50,043 nucleotides of DNA from Pseudomonadota bacterium. Lineage in GTDB: Bacteria; Pseudomonadota; Gammaproteobacteria; Burkholderiales; Thiobacillaceae. The position numbers and the translations under genes were made by a program. This document shows positions 1-7,974 of the stretch, piece by piece. Below the pieces are notes generated by a model. The model worked only from the letters and a program-made list of their open reading frames with translations. It had not been told where the DNA came from and did no database searches. Each line of letters opens with the position of its first letter. The stretch's first letter is position 1. The DNA lies in contig JAKADY010000019.1 of assembly GCA_021826065.1 (NCBI GenBank), positions 1 through 50,043 of the forward strand, read 5' to 3'.

Positions 1-10
1 GGAGAGAGAC

Positions 11-235
11 ATGACGAGTGCTACCCTGTTCGGCTATACCGAGGCGGAGCTGGCCGATCTGTGCATGAGTTATGGCATCCCGCTGCTGATCCTGTTCATG
101 CTCTTCATCATCGGTCACACGGCCTGGCGCTCCAAGGCCGGCAAGTACGGCACCGCCGTGCTCTATTTCGTGCTGGCCCTGGGCATGGTCGGTTTCGTCA
201 GCAAGATGGTGCTCCAACGCGTCCTGGTGGTCTGA
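11..235 (+). CDS. DUF2788 family small inner-membrane protein
   Basis: Encodes 74 residues with two hydrophobic segments, roughly residues 21-37 and 48-66, separated by a short basic loop (WRSKAGKYG). This layout and the loop match the DUF2788 family of small proteobacterial membrane proteins, which has no known function. A GGAGAG ribosome binding site lies directly before the ATG. The next gene begins about 35 nt after the stop. The family call rests on remembered sequence similarity. Only the membrane topology is directly visible. Confidence 0.75.
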   Translation: MTSATLFGYTEAELADLCMSYGIPLLILFMLFIIGHTAWRSKAGKYGTAVLYFVLALGMVGFVSKMVLQRVLVV

Positions 236-270
236 TCGGCACACGCCCCGCGCCAACAATAGGCCCAAGA

Positions 271-582
271 ATGTCCTGCTTCGACAACGTCAGCGTCCTC
301 ACCCAGGCCAACGTCTCTCGACGGCAAGTGCGTCTCGCACACCGTGCTGTTACCGGACGGCAGCCGCAAGACCGTGGGGGTGATCCTGCCCTCGGTCTTG
401 ACCTTCAAGATATGGGCGCGCCCGAGACCATGGAGTGCGTGGCCGGCCGCTGCCGGGTACGCCTGGAGGGGGAGCAGGCGTGGACGGAATACGGACCGGG
501 CGAGCGCTTCCACGTCCCGGCCGAGACCCGCTTCGAGATCGAGGCGCTGGAGCCCTATCACTACGTCTGCCATTTCGGCTGA
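271..582 (+). pseudogene. ppnP: PpnP-like nucleoside phosphorylase with two compensating frameshifts
   Basis: The two ends of this frame encode typical pyrimidine/purine nucleoside phosphorylase (DUF1255, a cupin fold): [15 protein letters not shown] at the start and [17 protein letters not shown] to YVCHFG at the end. The middle, about 318 to 405, is in the +2 frame, where the family sequence [20 protein letters not shown] is readable. One indel near 315-319 (net -2 or +1) shifts the frame and a second near 405-414 (net -1 or +2) restores it. No stop arises, so a 103-residue protein with about 30 non-homologous central residues could still be made. PpnP cleaves nucleosides with phosphate in the cytosol. 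A sequencing or assembly error cannot be excluded. Confidence 0.75.
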
Positions 583-636
583 GCCAAGCCGGCAGCCACC
601 GTGGCCTGAGAAAGCCTAGACCAAGCCGAGCCCACG

Positions 637-1125
637 ATGCCATCCTTCGACATCGTCTCCGAGGTCGACAAACAGGAACTGCGCAACGCCGTCGACCAGG
701 CCAACAAGGAGATCGCCAACCGTTTCGACTTCAAGGGGTCGGACGCCCGCATCGAGCAGGCCGACTATGTGCTGACGCTCTACGCCGACGACGACTTCAA
801 GCTCGACCAGGTGCGCGAGGTCTTGGTGGCCAAGCTGGCCAAGCGCGGCATCGACGTGCGTGCGCTGGACGTGGCCGAAAAGAGTGAAAAGGTCTCCGGC
901 AACAAGGTCAAGCGCCAGGTCAGAGTGCGCAATGGGCTGGAGACCGAGGTGGCGAAGAAGATCGTCAGGCTCATCAAGGACAGCAAACTCAAGGTCACGG
1001 CCAGCATCCAGGGCGAGAGCGTGCGGGTATCCGGCGCCAAGCGCGACACCCTGCAGGAGGCGATCGCGCTCGTGCGCAAAACGGTGACCGAGGTGCCCCT
1101 GCAGTTCACCAATTTTCGCGATTGA
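637..1125 (+). CDS. yajQ: YajQ family nucleotide/cyclic di-GMP-binding protein
   Basis: The 162-residue product begins [21 protein letters not shown], contains RFDFKGSDA and ends in [10 protein letters not shown], all hallmarks of the YajQ/UPF0234 family, at the usual length. Family members are small cytosolic proteins of two tandem RNA-recognition-like folds. Some (Xanthomonas, Pseudomonas) bind cyclic di-GMP and act as transcription co-regulators. The gene follows the damaged ppnP by 54 nt and ends 5 nt before the convergent pcm. Whether this copy binds cyclic di-GMP is not visible from sequence. Confidence 0.92.
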   Translation: MPSFDIVSEVDKQELRNAVDQANKEIANRFDFKGSDARIEQADYVLTLYADDDFKLDQVREVLVAKLAKRGIDVRALDVAEKSEKVSGNKVKRQVRVRNGLETEVAKKIVRLIKDSKLKVTASIQGESVRVSGAKRDTLQEAIALVRKTVTEVPLQFTNFRD

Positions 1126-1130
1126 GCCGA

Positions 1131-1793
1131 CTACTGGGTGCCCAGACTGCCCGTGAGCGGGACGAAGGCCACGTCGAGGACGTCCCGCTCGTGGATCTCG
1201 CCGTTTTGCCGTTTTTCCAACACCTTGAGCGTTTGTGACCAGCCGGGCTGGCCCACGGGGATGACCAGGCGGGCGCCGGGCTTGAGCTGTTCGATGAGCG
1301 GGGGCGGCACGATGGGGGCGGCGGCGGTGACGATGATGCCGTCGTAGGGGGCGTGTTCCGGCAGCCCGGCGTAGCCGTCGGCATGCCGCACCTCCACGTT
1401 GTCGTAGCCCAGCTCGGCCAGGCGCTGGCGGGCCTCAAGGGCGAGCGGCTCGATGATCTCCAGGCTGTAGACGCGCTCGACCAGCCGTGACAGCACGGCG
1501 GCCTGGTAGCCGGAGCCGGTGCCCACCTCCAGGATCACGTCCTGTGGCTCGGGCTCCAGCAGATCGGTCATGAGGGCGACGATGTAGGGCTGCGAGATGG
1601 TCTGGCCATGCCCGATGGGCACCGGGCCGTTGCGAAAGGCCAGGCTGCGCATCTCCTCCGGGACGAAGCGCTCGCGCGGCACCTCCCGCATCGCCTGCAT
1701 GACCCGCGGCGACAGGGCGTCCTTGCCGATGTAGCGCCGGGTGACCTCCACCTCCCAGCGGATGTCCTGCAGCATGCTCTCCAGATCATTCAT
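1131..1793 (-). CDS. pcm: Protein-L-isoaspartate O-methyltransferase
   Basis: The 220-residue product has the Pcm signature: RERFVPEEMRSLAF, GHGQTISQPYIVALM near residues 62-76, the SAM-binding loop EVGTGSGYQAAVL near 90-102, and a C-terminal LVIPVG strand. It transfers methyl groups from SAM to L-isoaspartyl residues in damaged proteins in the cytosol. Length and motif order are normal, so it appears intact. It is convergent with yajQ and begins 18 nt downstream of the end of the COG4255-like gene, so it may be the last gene of a tal-COG4255-pcm unit. Confidence 0.95.
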   Translation of the reverse strand: MNDLESMLQDIRWEVEVTRRYIGKDALSPRVMQAMREVPRERFVPEEMRSLAFRNGPVPIGHGQTISQPYIVALMTDLLEPEPQDVILEVGTGSGYQAAVLSRLVERVYSLEIIEPLALEARQRLAELGYDNVEVRHADGYAGLPEHAPYDGIIVTAAAPIVPPPLIEQLKPGARLVIPVGQPGWSQTLKVLEKRQNGEIHERDVLDVAFVPLTGSLGTQ

Positions 1794-1811
1794 GGCAGTC
1801 GTACGGAGAAG

Positions 1812-2789
1812 TCAGCCGTGCACACGCCGCCAGAAGCGCCAGGCGTCGAGCGGCGTCAGGCGGCTGGCGATGGATAGCGGGGCGGCACTCGCCACCGTCA
1901 CCGTCTGCCAGCGGCCGCGCTTGAGCCCGTGCAGGGCAGGGCGGAAGATGCGCGCCTCGCAGGCGCCCAGCGCCGCTGCACACTGCTCGGCGTCGTCTTC
2001 AGGCAGCTCCACTACCACCATAGCAGCCGTGAGACTCTCCAGCGCAGGCAGTCGATCCAAGCCCAGGCATTCGCTGCCGGCAGCGGTCGCGAGGGCCCGT
2101 GCCAGGGCATGGTCCGCCACCACTTGGCGAAAGGCATGGCCAGTCAGTGGAGCCACCCGGCCCGCGCCCCAGAACCAGACGCTGTTGATGGGGGGCAGTC
2201 CCTGCGATTCGCGCGTCTGGTTGACCGGATGATCGTGCAGCAGCATCTGTGCCTCGGTCAGCCGGCTGCGCCAGAAGGCGGCCGCAGCGCCGCCGGGCAG
2301 GTGTTGATCGAGCGGGCGGCCGATCAGGGCATCCACGGGCTCGGCCAGGGGTGGAGTGAGGCCGGCGGGCAGCCGTAGGTACCAGCGTTCGGGCCGTGGG
2401 GCATGGATGACCAGGCCATCCGCGGCAAAGTGGCGATTGAGGGTCTGCACCAGTGCCCCGGTCTCCTCGGGCCGAAGCGACAGCCGGCGCGGATCGAGCA
2501 GGATCAGCCGGTCCTGATAGAAACGCAAGCTCACGGGGTCGGCGCGCAACCAGACATCCGTGCCCGGATCGAGGCCTTCCCCGGCCAGGGCGAGAGCGGC
2601 GATCCCGGCGTCCAGGCCGAAGGCCTGGGCGATCAGCTCGGTCAAACTCGCCGTGCCCGCCTGCCCGCGGCCGCGGGCGAGCAGGGCAGCGAGCGCGGGG
2701 GCCTGCCGGGGCCAGTCGTCCCGTGTACCGTTCAGGCCGGCGACGATCAGGTGGAGGCGCCGCGCGCGGTCAGGGGTTGTGCCATTCAC
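1812..2789 (-). CDS. COG4255-type phosphoglycerate mutase-related protein
   Basis: The 325-residue product carries the motif NQTRESQGLPPINSVWFWG near residues 191-209, which I recognise from the COG4255 group, often annotated as phosphoglycerate mutase-related or RpfE-type regulatory protein in beta- and gammaproteobacteria. No signal peptide or membrane segment is seen. The start overlaps the end of tal by 4 nt, implying translational coupling. The real function is not established. Co-occurrence with transaldolase hints at sugar phosphate metabolism, but this is inference. Confidence 0.65.
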   Translation of the reverse strand: MNGTTPDRARRLHLIVAGLNGTRDDWPRQAPALAALLARGRGQAGTASLTELIAQAFGLDAGIAALALAGEGLDPGTDVWLRADPVSLRFYQDRLILLDPRRLSLRPEETGALVQTLNRHFAADGLVIHAPRPERWYLRLPAGLTPPLAEPVDALIGRPLDQHLPGGAAAAFWRSRLTEAQMLLHDHPVNQTRESQGLPPINSVWFWGAGRVAPLTGHAFRQVVADHALARALATAAGSECLGLDRLPALESLTAAMVVVELPEDDAEQCAAALGACEARIFRPALHGLKRGRWQTVTVASAAPLSIASRLTPLDAWRFWRRVHG

Positions 2790-3862
2790 CGCATGAGGGC
2801 GATGAGCTGGTCATAGGACTCGGCAAAGAGCCGCACACCCTCCTGCTGCAGCTCATCGCCAACCGCACCGGGCAGGATGCCCAGATGCTCCAGTCGCACC
2901 ATGTGCGCCTCGGCGTCGTGGATGCCCGCCTCCAGGGTCGGGGCGATGCGGCCGTGATCGAGCAGGGCCTCCAGGGTCTTGTCCGGCAGGGTGTTGATCG
3001 TCTGTGGGCCGATCAGGGGTTCCACGTAGAGCAGGTCGCTGTAGGCCGGGTTTTTCGTGCCGCTGCTTGCCCACAACAGGTACTGTGGGCGTACGCCCGC
3101 CGCCGCAAGCTCGGCGAAGGCAGGCCCCTGGAAGAGGTCCTTGTAGCGCTGGTAGGCGAGTTTGGCCATCGCCACCGCTGTCTTGCCGCGCATCTGCAGG
3201 GCCTCCGGTGTCCCCAGTGCATCGAGGCGCTTGTCCACCAGGGTGTCGACGCGCGACAGGAAGAGGCTCGCCACGGCCTTGAGCCGCGCAGGTGCCCCCC
3301 CGGCCGCCAGCCAGGCTTTGGCCCCGCGGATGTAAGCCTCGAACACGCGCACCACGTGCTGCAACGAAAACAGCAGGGTGACGTTCACGCGCACCCCGGC
3401 GGCGGTGAGCTGTTCGAAGGCGACCAGGCCTGCCGGGGTACCGGGCACCTTGATGAGGAGGTTCTCGCGTGCCACCTGGGCGGCCAGGCGTTTGGCCTCG
3501 GCCACCGTGCCATCGGCATCGTGCGCCAGACGCGGGGCGACCTCCAGACTGACATAGCCATCGTCGCCACCGCTCGCATCGTAGACCGGCCGGAAGAGGT
3601 CGCAGGCGGCACGGATGTCCTCGATCACCAGGGCCTCGTAGCGGCGCTCCGGGTCCGGCTCCTCGCGCCGCAGGCGGTCGAGGTCTGACGCGTAGTGAGG
3701 GCTTTCGCTCACCGCCTTGTGGAAGATGGTGGGGTTCGAGGTGATGCCGCTCACCCCGGTCTCGATGAGACGGGTGAGCCGCCCCTCGCGCAGATGGGTG
3801 CGCGAGAGGTTGTCCAGCCAGATGCTCTGGCCCAGTTGACGCAAGCTCAGCAAGTCGGTCAT
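2786..3862 (-). CDS. tal: Transaldolase
   Basis: The 358-residue enzyme moves a dihydroxyacetone unit between sugar phosphates in the non-oxidative pentose phosphate pathway. Key motifs are SIWLDNLSR at the N-terminus, GITSNPTIFHKAVSES near residues 39-54, and LLIKVPGTPAG near 137-147 with the Schiff-base lysine. The length fits the longer transaldolase subfamily. A strong AGGAGG site precedes the ATG. It is the first gene of the leftward run tal-COG4255-pcm and is divergent from the DUF2189 gene. In an autotroph it could also serve Calvin-cycle sugar rearrangement (inference). Confidence 0.95.
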   Translation of the reverse strand: MTDLLSLRQLGQSIWLDNLSRTHLREGRLTRLIETGVSGITSNPTIFHKAVSESPHYASDLDRLRREEPDPERRYEALVIEDIRAACDLFRPVYDASGGDDGYVSLEVAPRLAHDADGTVAEAKRLAAQVARENLLIKVPGTPAGLVAFEQLTAAGVRVNVTLLFSLQHVVRVFEAYIRGAKAWLAAGGAPARLKAVASLFLSRVDTLVDKRLDALGTPEALQMRGKTAVAMAKLAYQRYKDLFQGPAFAELAAAGVRPQYLLWASSGTKNPAYSDLLYVEPLIGPQTINTLPDKTLEALLDHGRIAPTLEAGIHDAEAHMVRLEHLGILPGAVGDELQQEGVRLFAESYDQLIALMR

Positions 3863-3991
3863 GTCGGCCTCCTGAAGGGACGAGCCAGTGCCTCATGGGA
3901 ACTCTGGCTCCGTACTTAACTTCCAATGCTTGAGTAATAGACTAGAGTATTAGCAGCAGTTTCCAAAACAGTCTTTCGAAAGGAGGATGAC

Positions 3992-4765
3992 ATGAGCACT
4001 GTGACCATCAAGCCTCACAGCAGGCACATCGACCTGCCCGCGCTGCATCGTGTCCCCGCAATGCGTCCGCTGTCCTGGTTGCGGTCGGGTTGGAGGGATT
4101 TCGTCCGTGCCTGGCCGTTGTCCCTCACGCTGGGCATCCTCTTCGCCGTGCTCGGCTACCTGCTCGTCGATTATGTCTGGGCGCGGTTGCACCTGGCCAT
4201 GGCCCTGACCAGCGGTTTCCTGCTGGTGGCGCCCTTCCTGGCCATCGGTTTCTACGAGATCTCCCGGCGACATGGCCAGGTCGGTGACACCCCGCTCTTC
4301 GACGGGTTGCGTGCCAATGCCGGCTCCATCGGCCTGTTCGGGCTGCTTTTGGCCTTCATCCTGAGCGCCTGGGAGCGCATCTCCGCCATCCTGGTTGGGC
4401 TGTTCCTCAAGTCCGACATCGTCACCAATCAGAGCTTCAGTCTTTCGCTCTTGATCGCCCCCGAGCACATGGGCTTTCTGGTGCCCTACATGCTGATCGG
4501 CGGTGTGGTGGCGGCCCTGGTGTTTGCGCTGTCGGTCGTTTCCCTGCCCATGCTGATGGATCGCAAGGTCGACCTCATCACGGCGGTGGTCACCAGCCTC
4601 TGGGTGGTGCGTGAAAACCCGCTGCCCATGCTGGTCTGGGCCCTGCTGATCGGTGTCCTTGGCTTCATCGGCCTGCTGGCCTGGTTCGTACCGCTGGCGG
4701 TGATCTTCCCGGTCCTGGGTCATGCCACCTGGCACGCCTACCGTGACCTGGTCGACCACGAGTAA
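3992..4765 (+). CDS. DUF2189 family inner-membrane protein
   Basis: The 257-residue protein has about six hydrophobic segments (for example residues 46-68, 73-90, 112-134, 162-187, 208-230 and 231-247). It contains LLVAPFLAIGFYEISRR and a C-terminal VFPVLGHATWHAYRDLV block typical of DUF2189. Function is unknown. An AGGAGG ribosome binding site sits 6 nt before the ATG. The divergent tal starts 129 nt upstream. A MITE has inserted 8 nt after the stop codon, between the gene and a strong hairpin terminator at 5026-5049. Confidence 0.85.
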   Translation: MSTVTIKPHSRHIDLPALHRVPAMRPLSWLRSGWRDFVRAWPLSLTLGILFAVLGYLLVDYVWARLHLAMALTSGFLLVAPFLAIGFYEISRRHGQVGDTPLFDGLRANAGSIGLFGLLLAFILSAWERISAILVGLFLKSDIVTNQSFSLSLLIAPEHMGFLVPYMLIGGVVAALVFALSVVSLPMLMDRKVDLITAVVTSLWVVRENPLPMLVWALLIGVLGFIGLLAWFVPLAVIFPVLGHATWHAYRDLVDHE

Positions 4766-4773
4766 TCTATAAT

Positions 4774-5009
4774 CCTAAAAGCCGCAGTTGACCGCTCTTA
4801 TGGCTTCGTAACAGCTCGATGATGCAAGAGATTTTGCCTCCGGTCATCCTGTCCTGGAGGGTGAACACGCTACGCGCCCGCCTTCGGTCTTGTACGCCCG
4901 TCTGGCTGCGTTGCTCCTCCTTGCAGGCAGCCCACCCTGCGGCGTCGTCGCGCCTTGCCAGCCGGGCGTACAAGCCCGCTTTCGGGCGCGTTCAACTGCG
5001 GTTTTTAGG
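4774..5009 (+). mobile_element. MITE copy 1 (236 bp, TSD ATAAT)
   Basis: This non-coding element starts with CCTAAAAGCCGCAGTTGA and ends with its near-perfect inverse complement TCAACTGCGGTTTTTAGG. The flanks are ATAAT at 4769-4773 and ATAAT at 5010-5014, a 5-bp target-site duplication. Inside are a second inverted pair, CTTGTACGCCCG at 4889-4900 and CGGGCGTACAAG at 4963-4974, and a small GCCCG/CGGGC hairpin at 4974-4987. Highly similar copies lie at 14653 and 49848, in the same orientation. The left terminal repeat has one mismatch (AAAAG instead of AAAAA). There is no transposase inside, so it must rely on one elsewhere. Confidence 0.85.
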
Positions 5010-5025
5010 ATAATCGGACAACCGC

Positions 5026-5049
5026 AAGGCCGGCCCTGCCGGCCTTTTT
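5026..5049 (+). terminator. Rho-independent terminator, probably of the DUF2189 gene
   Basis: An inverted repeat AGGCCGG, loop CCCTG, CCGGCCT is followed by TTTTT. It lies between MITE copy 1 and the YjbQ start at 5063. If the MITE and one target duplication are removed, this terminator falls about 20 nt after the DUF2189 stop codon, so it is likely that gene's original terminator. Confidence 0.75.
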
Positions 5050-5062
5050 CTTGTCCCCGCCA

Positions 5063-5482
5063 ATGCGCCAGTTCACCCGTTCGTTCGTGATCGAGACCCG
5101 TGGCAAGGGGCTGTACGCATTCACGGCGCCGCTCACGCGCTGGGTCTCCGAATGCCGTCCTGGCAACGGGCTGCTCACCCTGTTCGTGCGGCATACCTCG
5201 GCCAGCCTGCTGATCCAGGAAAACGCCGATCCCGACGTGCAACACGATCTCGAGGCCTTTCTCAGCCGACTCGTGCCCGAGGTGGACACCCGCTATCGCC
5301 ACCGCATGGAGGGTCCTGACGACATGCCGGCACACATCCGTGCCGCGCTCACCCAGACCCAGCTCAGCATCCCGGTCTTCGACGGACGCCTGGTCCTCGG
5401 CACCTGGCAGGGTGTCTATCTCTACGAACACCGGCGCGCAGGTCAGCGCCGCGAGGTCGCCGCCCACCTGCTGACGGACTGA
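5063..5482 (+). CDS. YjbQ/UPF0047 family protein
   Basis: The 139-residue product contains RHTSASLLIQENADPDVQHD and GTWQGVYLYEHR, the two signature regions of the YjbQ/UPF0047 family. Some members have been described as secondary thiamine-phosphate synthases. The conserved histidines and GTWQ loop form the putative metal/phosphate site. The ATG at 5063 (MRQFTRSF) is chosen over an upstream TTG at 5051 because family members begin near this motif. A terminator ends only 13 nt before the start and no clear promoter lies between, so expression may rely on read-through or on a promoter in or before the MITE. Confidence 0.85.
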   Translation: MRQFTRSFVIETRGKGLYAFTAPLTRWVSECRPGNGLLTLFVRHTSASLLIQENADPDVQHDLEAFLSRLVPEVDTRYRHRMEGPDDMPAHIRAALTQTQLSIPVFDGRLVLGTWQGVYLYEHRRAGQRREVAAHLLTD

Positions 5483-5530
5483 CCTCAGGCCGGGCGGTCG
5501 GCTGACGCCGCCGGGCGTCGGTGAGGTCAG
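5479..5530. other. Inverted repeat at the 3' end of the YjbQ gene
   Basis: CTGACCTCA at 5479-5487 pairs with TGAGGTCAG at 5522-5530, enclosing a GC-rich segment that can fold further. There is no T-run after it, so it could be a Rho-dependent or RNA-stabilising hairpin rather than a classic terminator. Confidence 0.4.
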
Positions 5531-5547
5531 GCGGGGTGTGCGAAAAC

Positions 5548-5575
5548 TTGAAATGTAATATCCGACAGATATACT
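5548..5575 (+). promoter_or_regulatory. Sigma-70-type promoter for the small exported protein
   Basis: TTGAAA at 5548-5553 and TATACT at 5570-5575 are separated by 16 nt, close to the housekeeping consensus, in a locally AT-rich stretch that stands out from the GC-rich surroundings. The gene's ATG at 5609 is about 33 nt downstream with a good ribosome binding site. Confidence 0.65.
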
Positions 5576-5608
5576 TGGTTATTAATATCATTTTATTAGG
5601 AGACAGTG

Positions 5609-5902
5609 ATGCTGCGTCGATGGAGTCTGCCCCTGGCATTGCTTCTGGCGACCGGCGTACAGGCAGGCGAGGTCGTCTTGCCAGGGCAAGGTGCCTTTGA
5701 TCCTGCCAACTGTTCGATCTACATGACCGAGGCCGAGTGCCGCGCGCATCAGCGCATCCTCGCGCTGCTGACCGACCCGCGGGAACGCAACGCCTACCTG
5801 GCCATGCATACCCAGCTCATCGCTGAGCGTGCGGCGGCCTGCGGCGTACCAACAGAGCCCGCTCACCGCAATCTCGCCGCGCTCGATCTCGGCAAACACT
5901 GA
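5609..5902 (+). CDS. Small exported protein of unknown function
   Basis: About 97 residues with an N-terminal signal peptide (MLRRWSLPLALLLATGVQA, then GEV). The mature part has three cysteines (ANCSIY, AECRAH, AACGVP) and no recognised domain. AGGAG at 5598-5602 lies 6 nt before the ATG at 5609, so this start is preferred to the GTG at 5606. The gene has its own strong promoter and stands alone before lolC. I do not recognise a family. Two of the cysteines could form a periplasmic disulfide. Confidence 0.65.
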   Translation: MLRRWSLPLALLLATGVQAGEVVLPGQGAFDPANCSIYMTEAECRAHQRILALLTDPRERNAYLAMHTQLIAERAAACGVPTEPAHRNLAALDLGKH

Positions 5903-5993
5903 GCGCCGCTGAGCCCAGAACGGGCTCAGCGCTGGGCCGCCCGGCGGCGTTGGGCGCTGGCCCGGGCCGCGGCCTTGTGGCAGACTGCCGCCC

Positions 5994-7238
5994 GTGCTGC
6001 CCTACGAACTCTGGATCGGCCTGCGCTATACCCGCGCCAAGCGCCGCAACCACTTCATCTCCTTCATCTCCCTGATCTCCATGGCCGGCATCGCCCTGGG
6101 GGTGACGGCGCTGATCGTCGTCCTCTCGGTGATGAACGGTTTTCAGGAGGAGCTGCGCAGCCGTATCCTCGGTGTGGCCTCGCACCTGGAGATCACCGGC
6201 GCGGGCGATAGCCTGAGCGACTGGCCGGGCCTCGATGCGCAGGTGCGCCGTCATCCCGAGGTGCGCGGCACCGCTCCCTATGTGCGCGGGCAGGCCCTGC
6301 TCGCCAATGGTTCCAATCCGAGAGGCGCCCTGCTGCGCGGCGTCCTGCCCGAGCGGGAGGGGGCGGTGTCGGACTTCGCCACGGCGATGAAGGCGGGTCG
6401 GCTTTCCGATCTCAGGGCGGGCGAGTACAACATCATCCTGGGCCTGGAGCTCGCCCGCAGCCTCGGGCTCACGATCGGCGACAAGGTCGCCGTGATCATC
6501 CCCCAGGGCACCTTCACGCCTGCGGGCCTGGTGCCGCGGCTCAAGCAGTTCACCGTCGCCGGGGTGTTCGAGGCGGGCATGTACGAATACGACGCAGGGC
6601 TTGCATTGATCCATCTGGCCGATGCGCAGCGGCTCTACCGCCTGGGCGACGCGGTCTCGGGGCTGCGGGTCAAGCTCGCCGACATGGAGCGCGCGCCCTT
6701 CGTCACGCGTGAGCTGGCACGCAGCCTGCAGGGTGACTACTTCCTGTCCGACTGGACCATGAGCCACGCCAACTTCTTCCGCGCGGTGGCGATCGAGAAA
6801 CGCATGATGGCCCTGATCCTGACGCTGATCGTGGCCGTGGCCGCCTTCAACATCATCTCCACCCTGGTCATGGTGGTCACCGACAAACAGGCCGACATCG
6901 CCATCCTGCGCACCCTGGGGGCGAGCCCCACGAGCATCATGCAGATCTTCATGGTGCAGGGCAGCCTGATCGGTGTGGTGGGCACCGTCCTGGGGGTGAG
7001 TGGCGGCATCCTGCTGGCCCTGAACGTCGAGACCGTGGTGCCCCTGATCGAACGCGCCCTGGGCCTGGACCTGTTCCCGGCCGATGTCTATTTCATCTCC
7101 GAGCTGCCGTCCAAGCTCATTTGGTCGGATGTCGCCTGGATCGGCGGCGTGGCCCTGCTGCTCGCCTTCCTCGCCACACTCTATCCCAGCTGGCGCGCCG
7201 CCCGTGTGCAACCGGCCGAGGCACTGCGCTATGAGTGA
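5994..7238 (+). CDS. lolC: Lipoprotein-releasing ABC transporter permease LolC/LolE
   Basis: The 414-residue inner-membrane protein has the LolC/E layout: one N-terminal membrane helix ([22 protein letters not shown]), a large periplasmic domain of about 220 residues, then three C-terminal helices ending in the FtsX-like [41 protein letters not shown] is typical of the family N-terminus. With LolD it extracts lipoproteins from the inner membrane and passes them to LolA. The start is a GTG. The stop overlaps the lolD start. A single permease gene here suggests a LolF-like homodimer or a second permease elsewhere. Confidence 0.93.
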   Translation: MLPYELWIGLRYTRAKRRNHFISFISLISMAGIALGVTALIVVLSVMNGFQEELRSRILGVASHLEITGAGDSLSDWPGLDAQVRRHPEVRGTAPYVRGQALLANGSNPRGALLRGVLPEREGAVSDFATAMKAGRLSDLRAGEYNIILGLELARSLGLTIGDKVAVIIPQGTFTPAGLVPRLKQFTVAGVFEAGMYEYDAGLALIHLADAQRLYRLGDAVSGLRVKLADMERAPFVTRELARSLQGDYFLSDWTMSHANFFRAVAIEKRMMALILTLIVAVAAFNIISTLVMVVTDKQADIAILRTLGASPTSIMQIFMVQGSLIGVVGTVLGVSGGILLALNVETVVPLIERALGLDLFPADVYFISELPSKLIWSDVAWIGGVALLLAFLATLYPSWRAARVQPAEALRYE

Positions 7239-7938
7239 GATGGCGCCCGCCGGGGCCGTGCTCGCCTGCCGGGGGCTCGTGAAGCGCTATTGGCAGGGCA
7301 GCGTGGAGGTCCCCGTCCTCACCGGCGTGGACCTCGACGTCGGCGCCGGGGAGCGGGTCGCCATCATGGGCGCATCGGGCTCGGGCAAGAGCACCCTGCT
7401 GCACGTCCTGGGCGGACTCGACCGCCCCACGGCCGGGGTGGTGCACCTGACCGGCCAGGACCTCTGGGCGCTGACCGAAGAGGCGCGCGGCCGGCTGCGC
7501 AACCGCGTGCTGGGCTTCGTCTACCAGTTCCATCATCTCTTGCCGGAGTTCTCCGCCGTCGAGAACGTGGCCATGCCGCTCCTCATCCGACGCGCGCCAC
7601 GCGCCGAGGCATTGGCCGCTGCCGCCGAGATGCTGGCCGAGGTGGGTCTCGCGCACCGGCTCACGCACCGGCCGGGTGAGCTGTCGGGCGGCGAACGCCA
7701 GCGCGCAGCCATCGCCCGCGCCCTGGTCACCCAGCCGGCCTGCGTGCTGATGGACGAACCCACCGGCAACCTGGACCGCCACACTGCCGCCCGCGTGCAG
7801 GACCTTCTGCTCGAGCTGAGCCAGCGCCGCGCCGTGGCCTTCCTGGTGGTGACGCATGACCCGGAGCTGGCCCAGCGCATGCAGCGCGTGCTGCACTTGG
7901 CCGACGGTCGGCTTGAGCCGGCGACGGCGCATTGCTAG
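7231..7938 (+). CDS. lolD: Lipoprotein-releasing system ATP-binding protein LolD
   Basis: The 235-residue ABC ATPase has Walker [10 protein letters not shown] near residues 47-55, a Q-loop ([21 protein letters not shown]), the signature LSGGERQR, Walker B with catalytic Glu in [10 protein letters not shown], and the H-loop VVTHD. It powers lipoprotein release by LolC. The ATG at 7231 overlaps the lolC stop by 8 nt, giving a normal-length LolD. A sigma-70-like promoter for the sox genes may lie inside its last codons. Confidence 0.95.
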   Translation: MSEMAPAGAVLACRGLVKRYWQGSVEVPVLTGVDLDVGAGERVAIMGASGSGKSTLLHVLGGLDRPTAGVVHLTGQDLWALTEEARGRLRNRVLGFVYQFHHLLPEFSAVENVAMPLLIRRAPRAEALAAAAEMLAEVGLAHRLTHRPGELSGGERQRAAIARALVTQPACVLMDEPTGNLDRHTAARVQDLLLELSQRRAVAFLVVTHDPELAQRMQRVLHLADGRLEPATAHC

Positions 7939-7941
7939 ACT
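7913..7941 (+). promoter_or_regulatory. Candidate sigma-70 promoter for soxXA
   Basis: TTGAGC at 7913-7918 and TAGACT at 7936-7941 are exactly 17 nt apart, overlapping the 3' end of lolD. The soxX ATG is at 7975, preceded by AAGGAGA. Each box matches consensus at 4 of 6 positions, so this is plausible but not strong. Confidence 0.4.
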
Positions 7942-7974
7942 GCACAAAAAAACGATGATCGTGAAGGAGACAAG

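Noticed and set aside
3919-3960. AT-rich TAATA/TATTA pair between tal and the DUF2189 gene as an operator
   Set aside because: The arms are only 5 bp and do not extend. The region probably holds divergent promoters, but no boxes could be fixed.
4890-5090. A 66-residue frame starting MYARLAALLLLAGSPP inside MITE copy 1, with a similar frame in copy 2
   Set aside because: It is conserved only because the repeat DNA is conserved, runs out of the element into different flanks, and has no ribosome binding site.
5817-7211. A 464-residue open frame antisense to lolC
   Set aside because: It is opposite an intact LolC with full motif set and shows low-complexity His/Gly/Asp composition.
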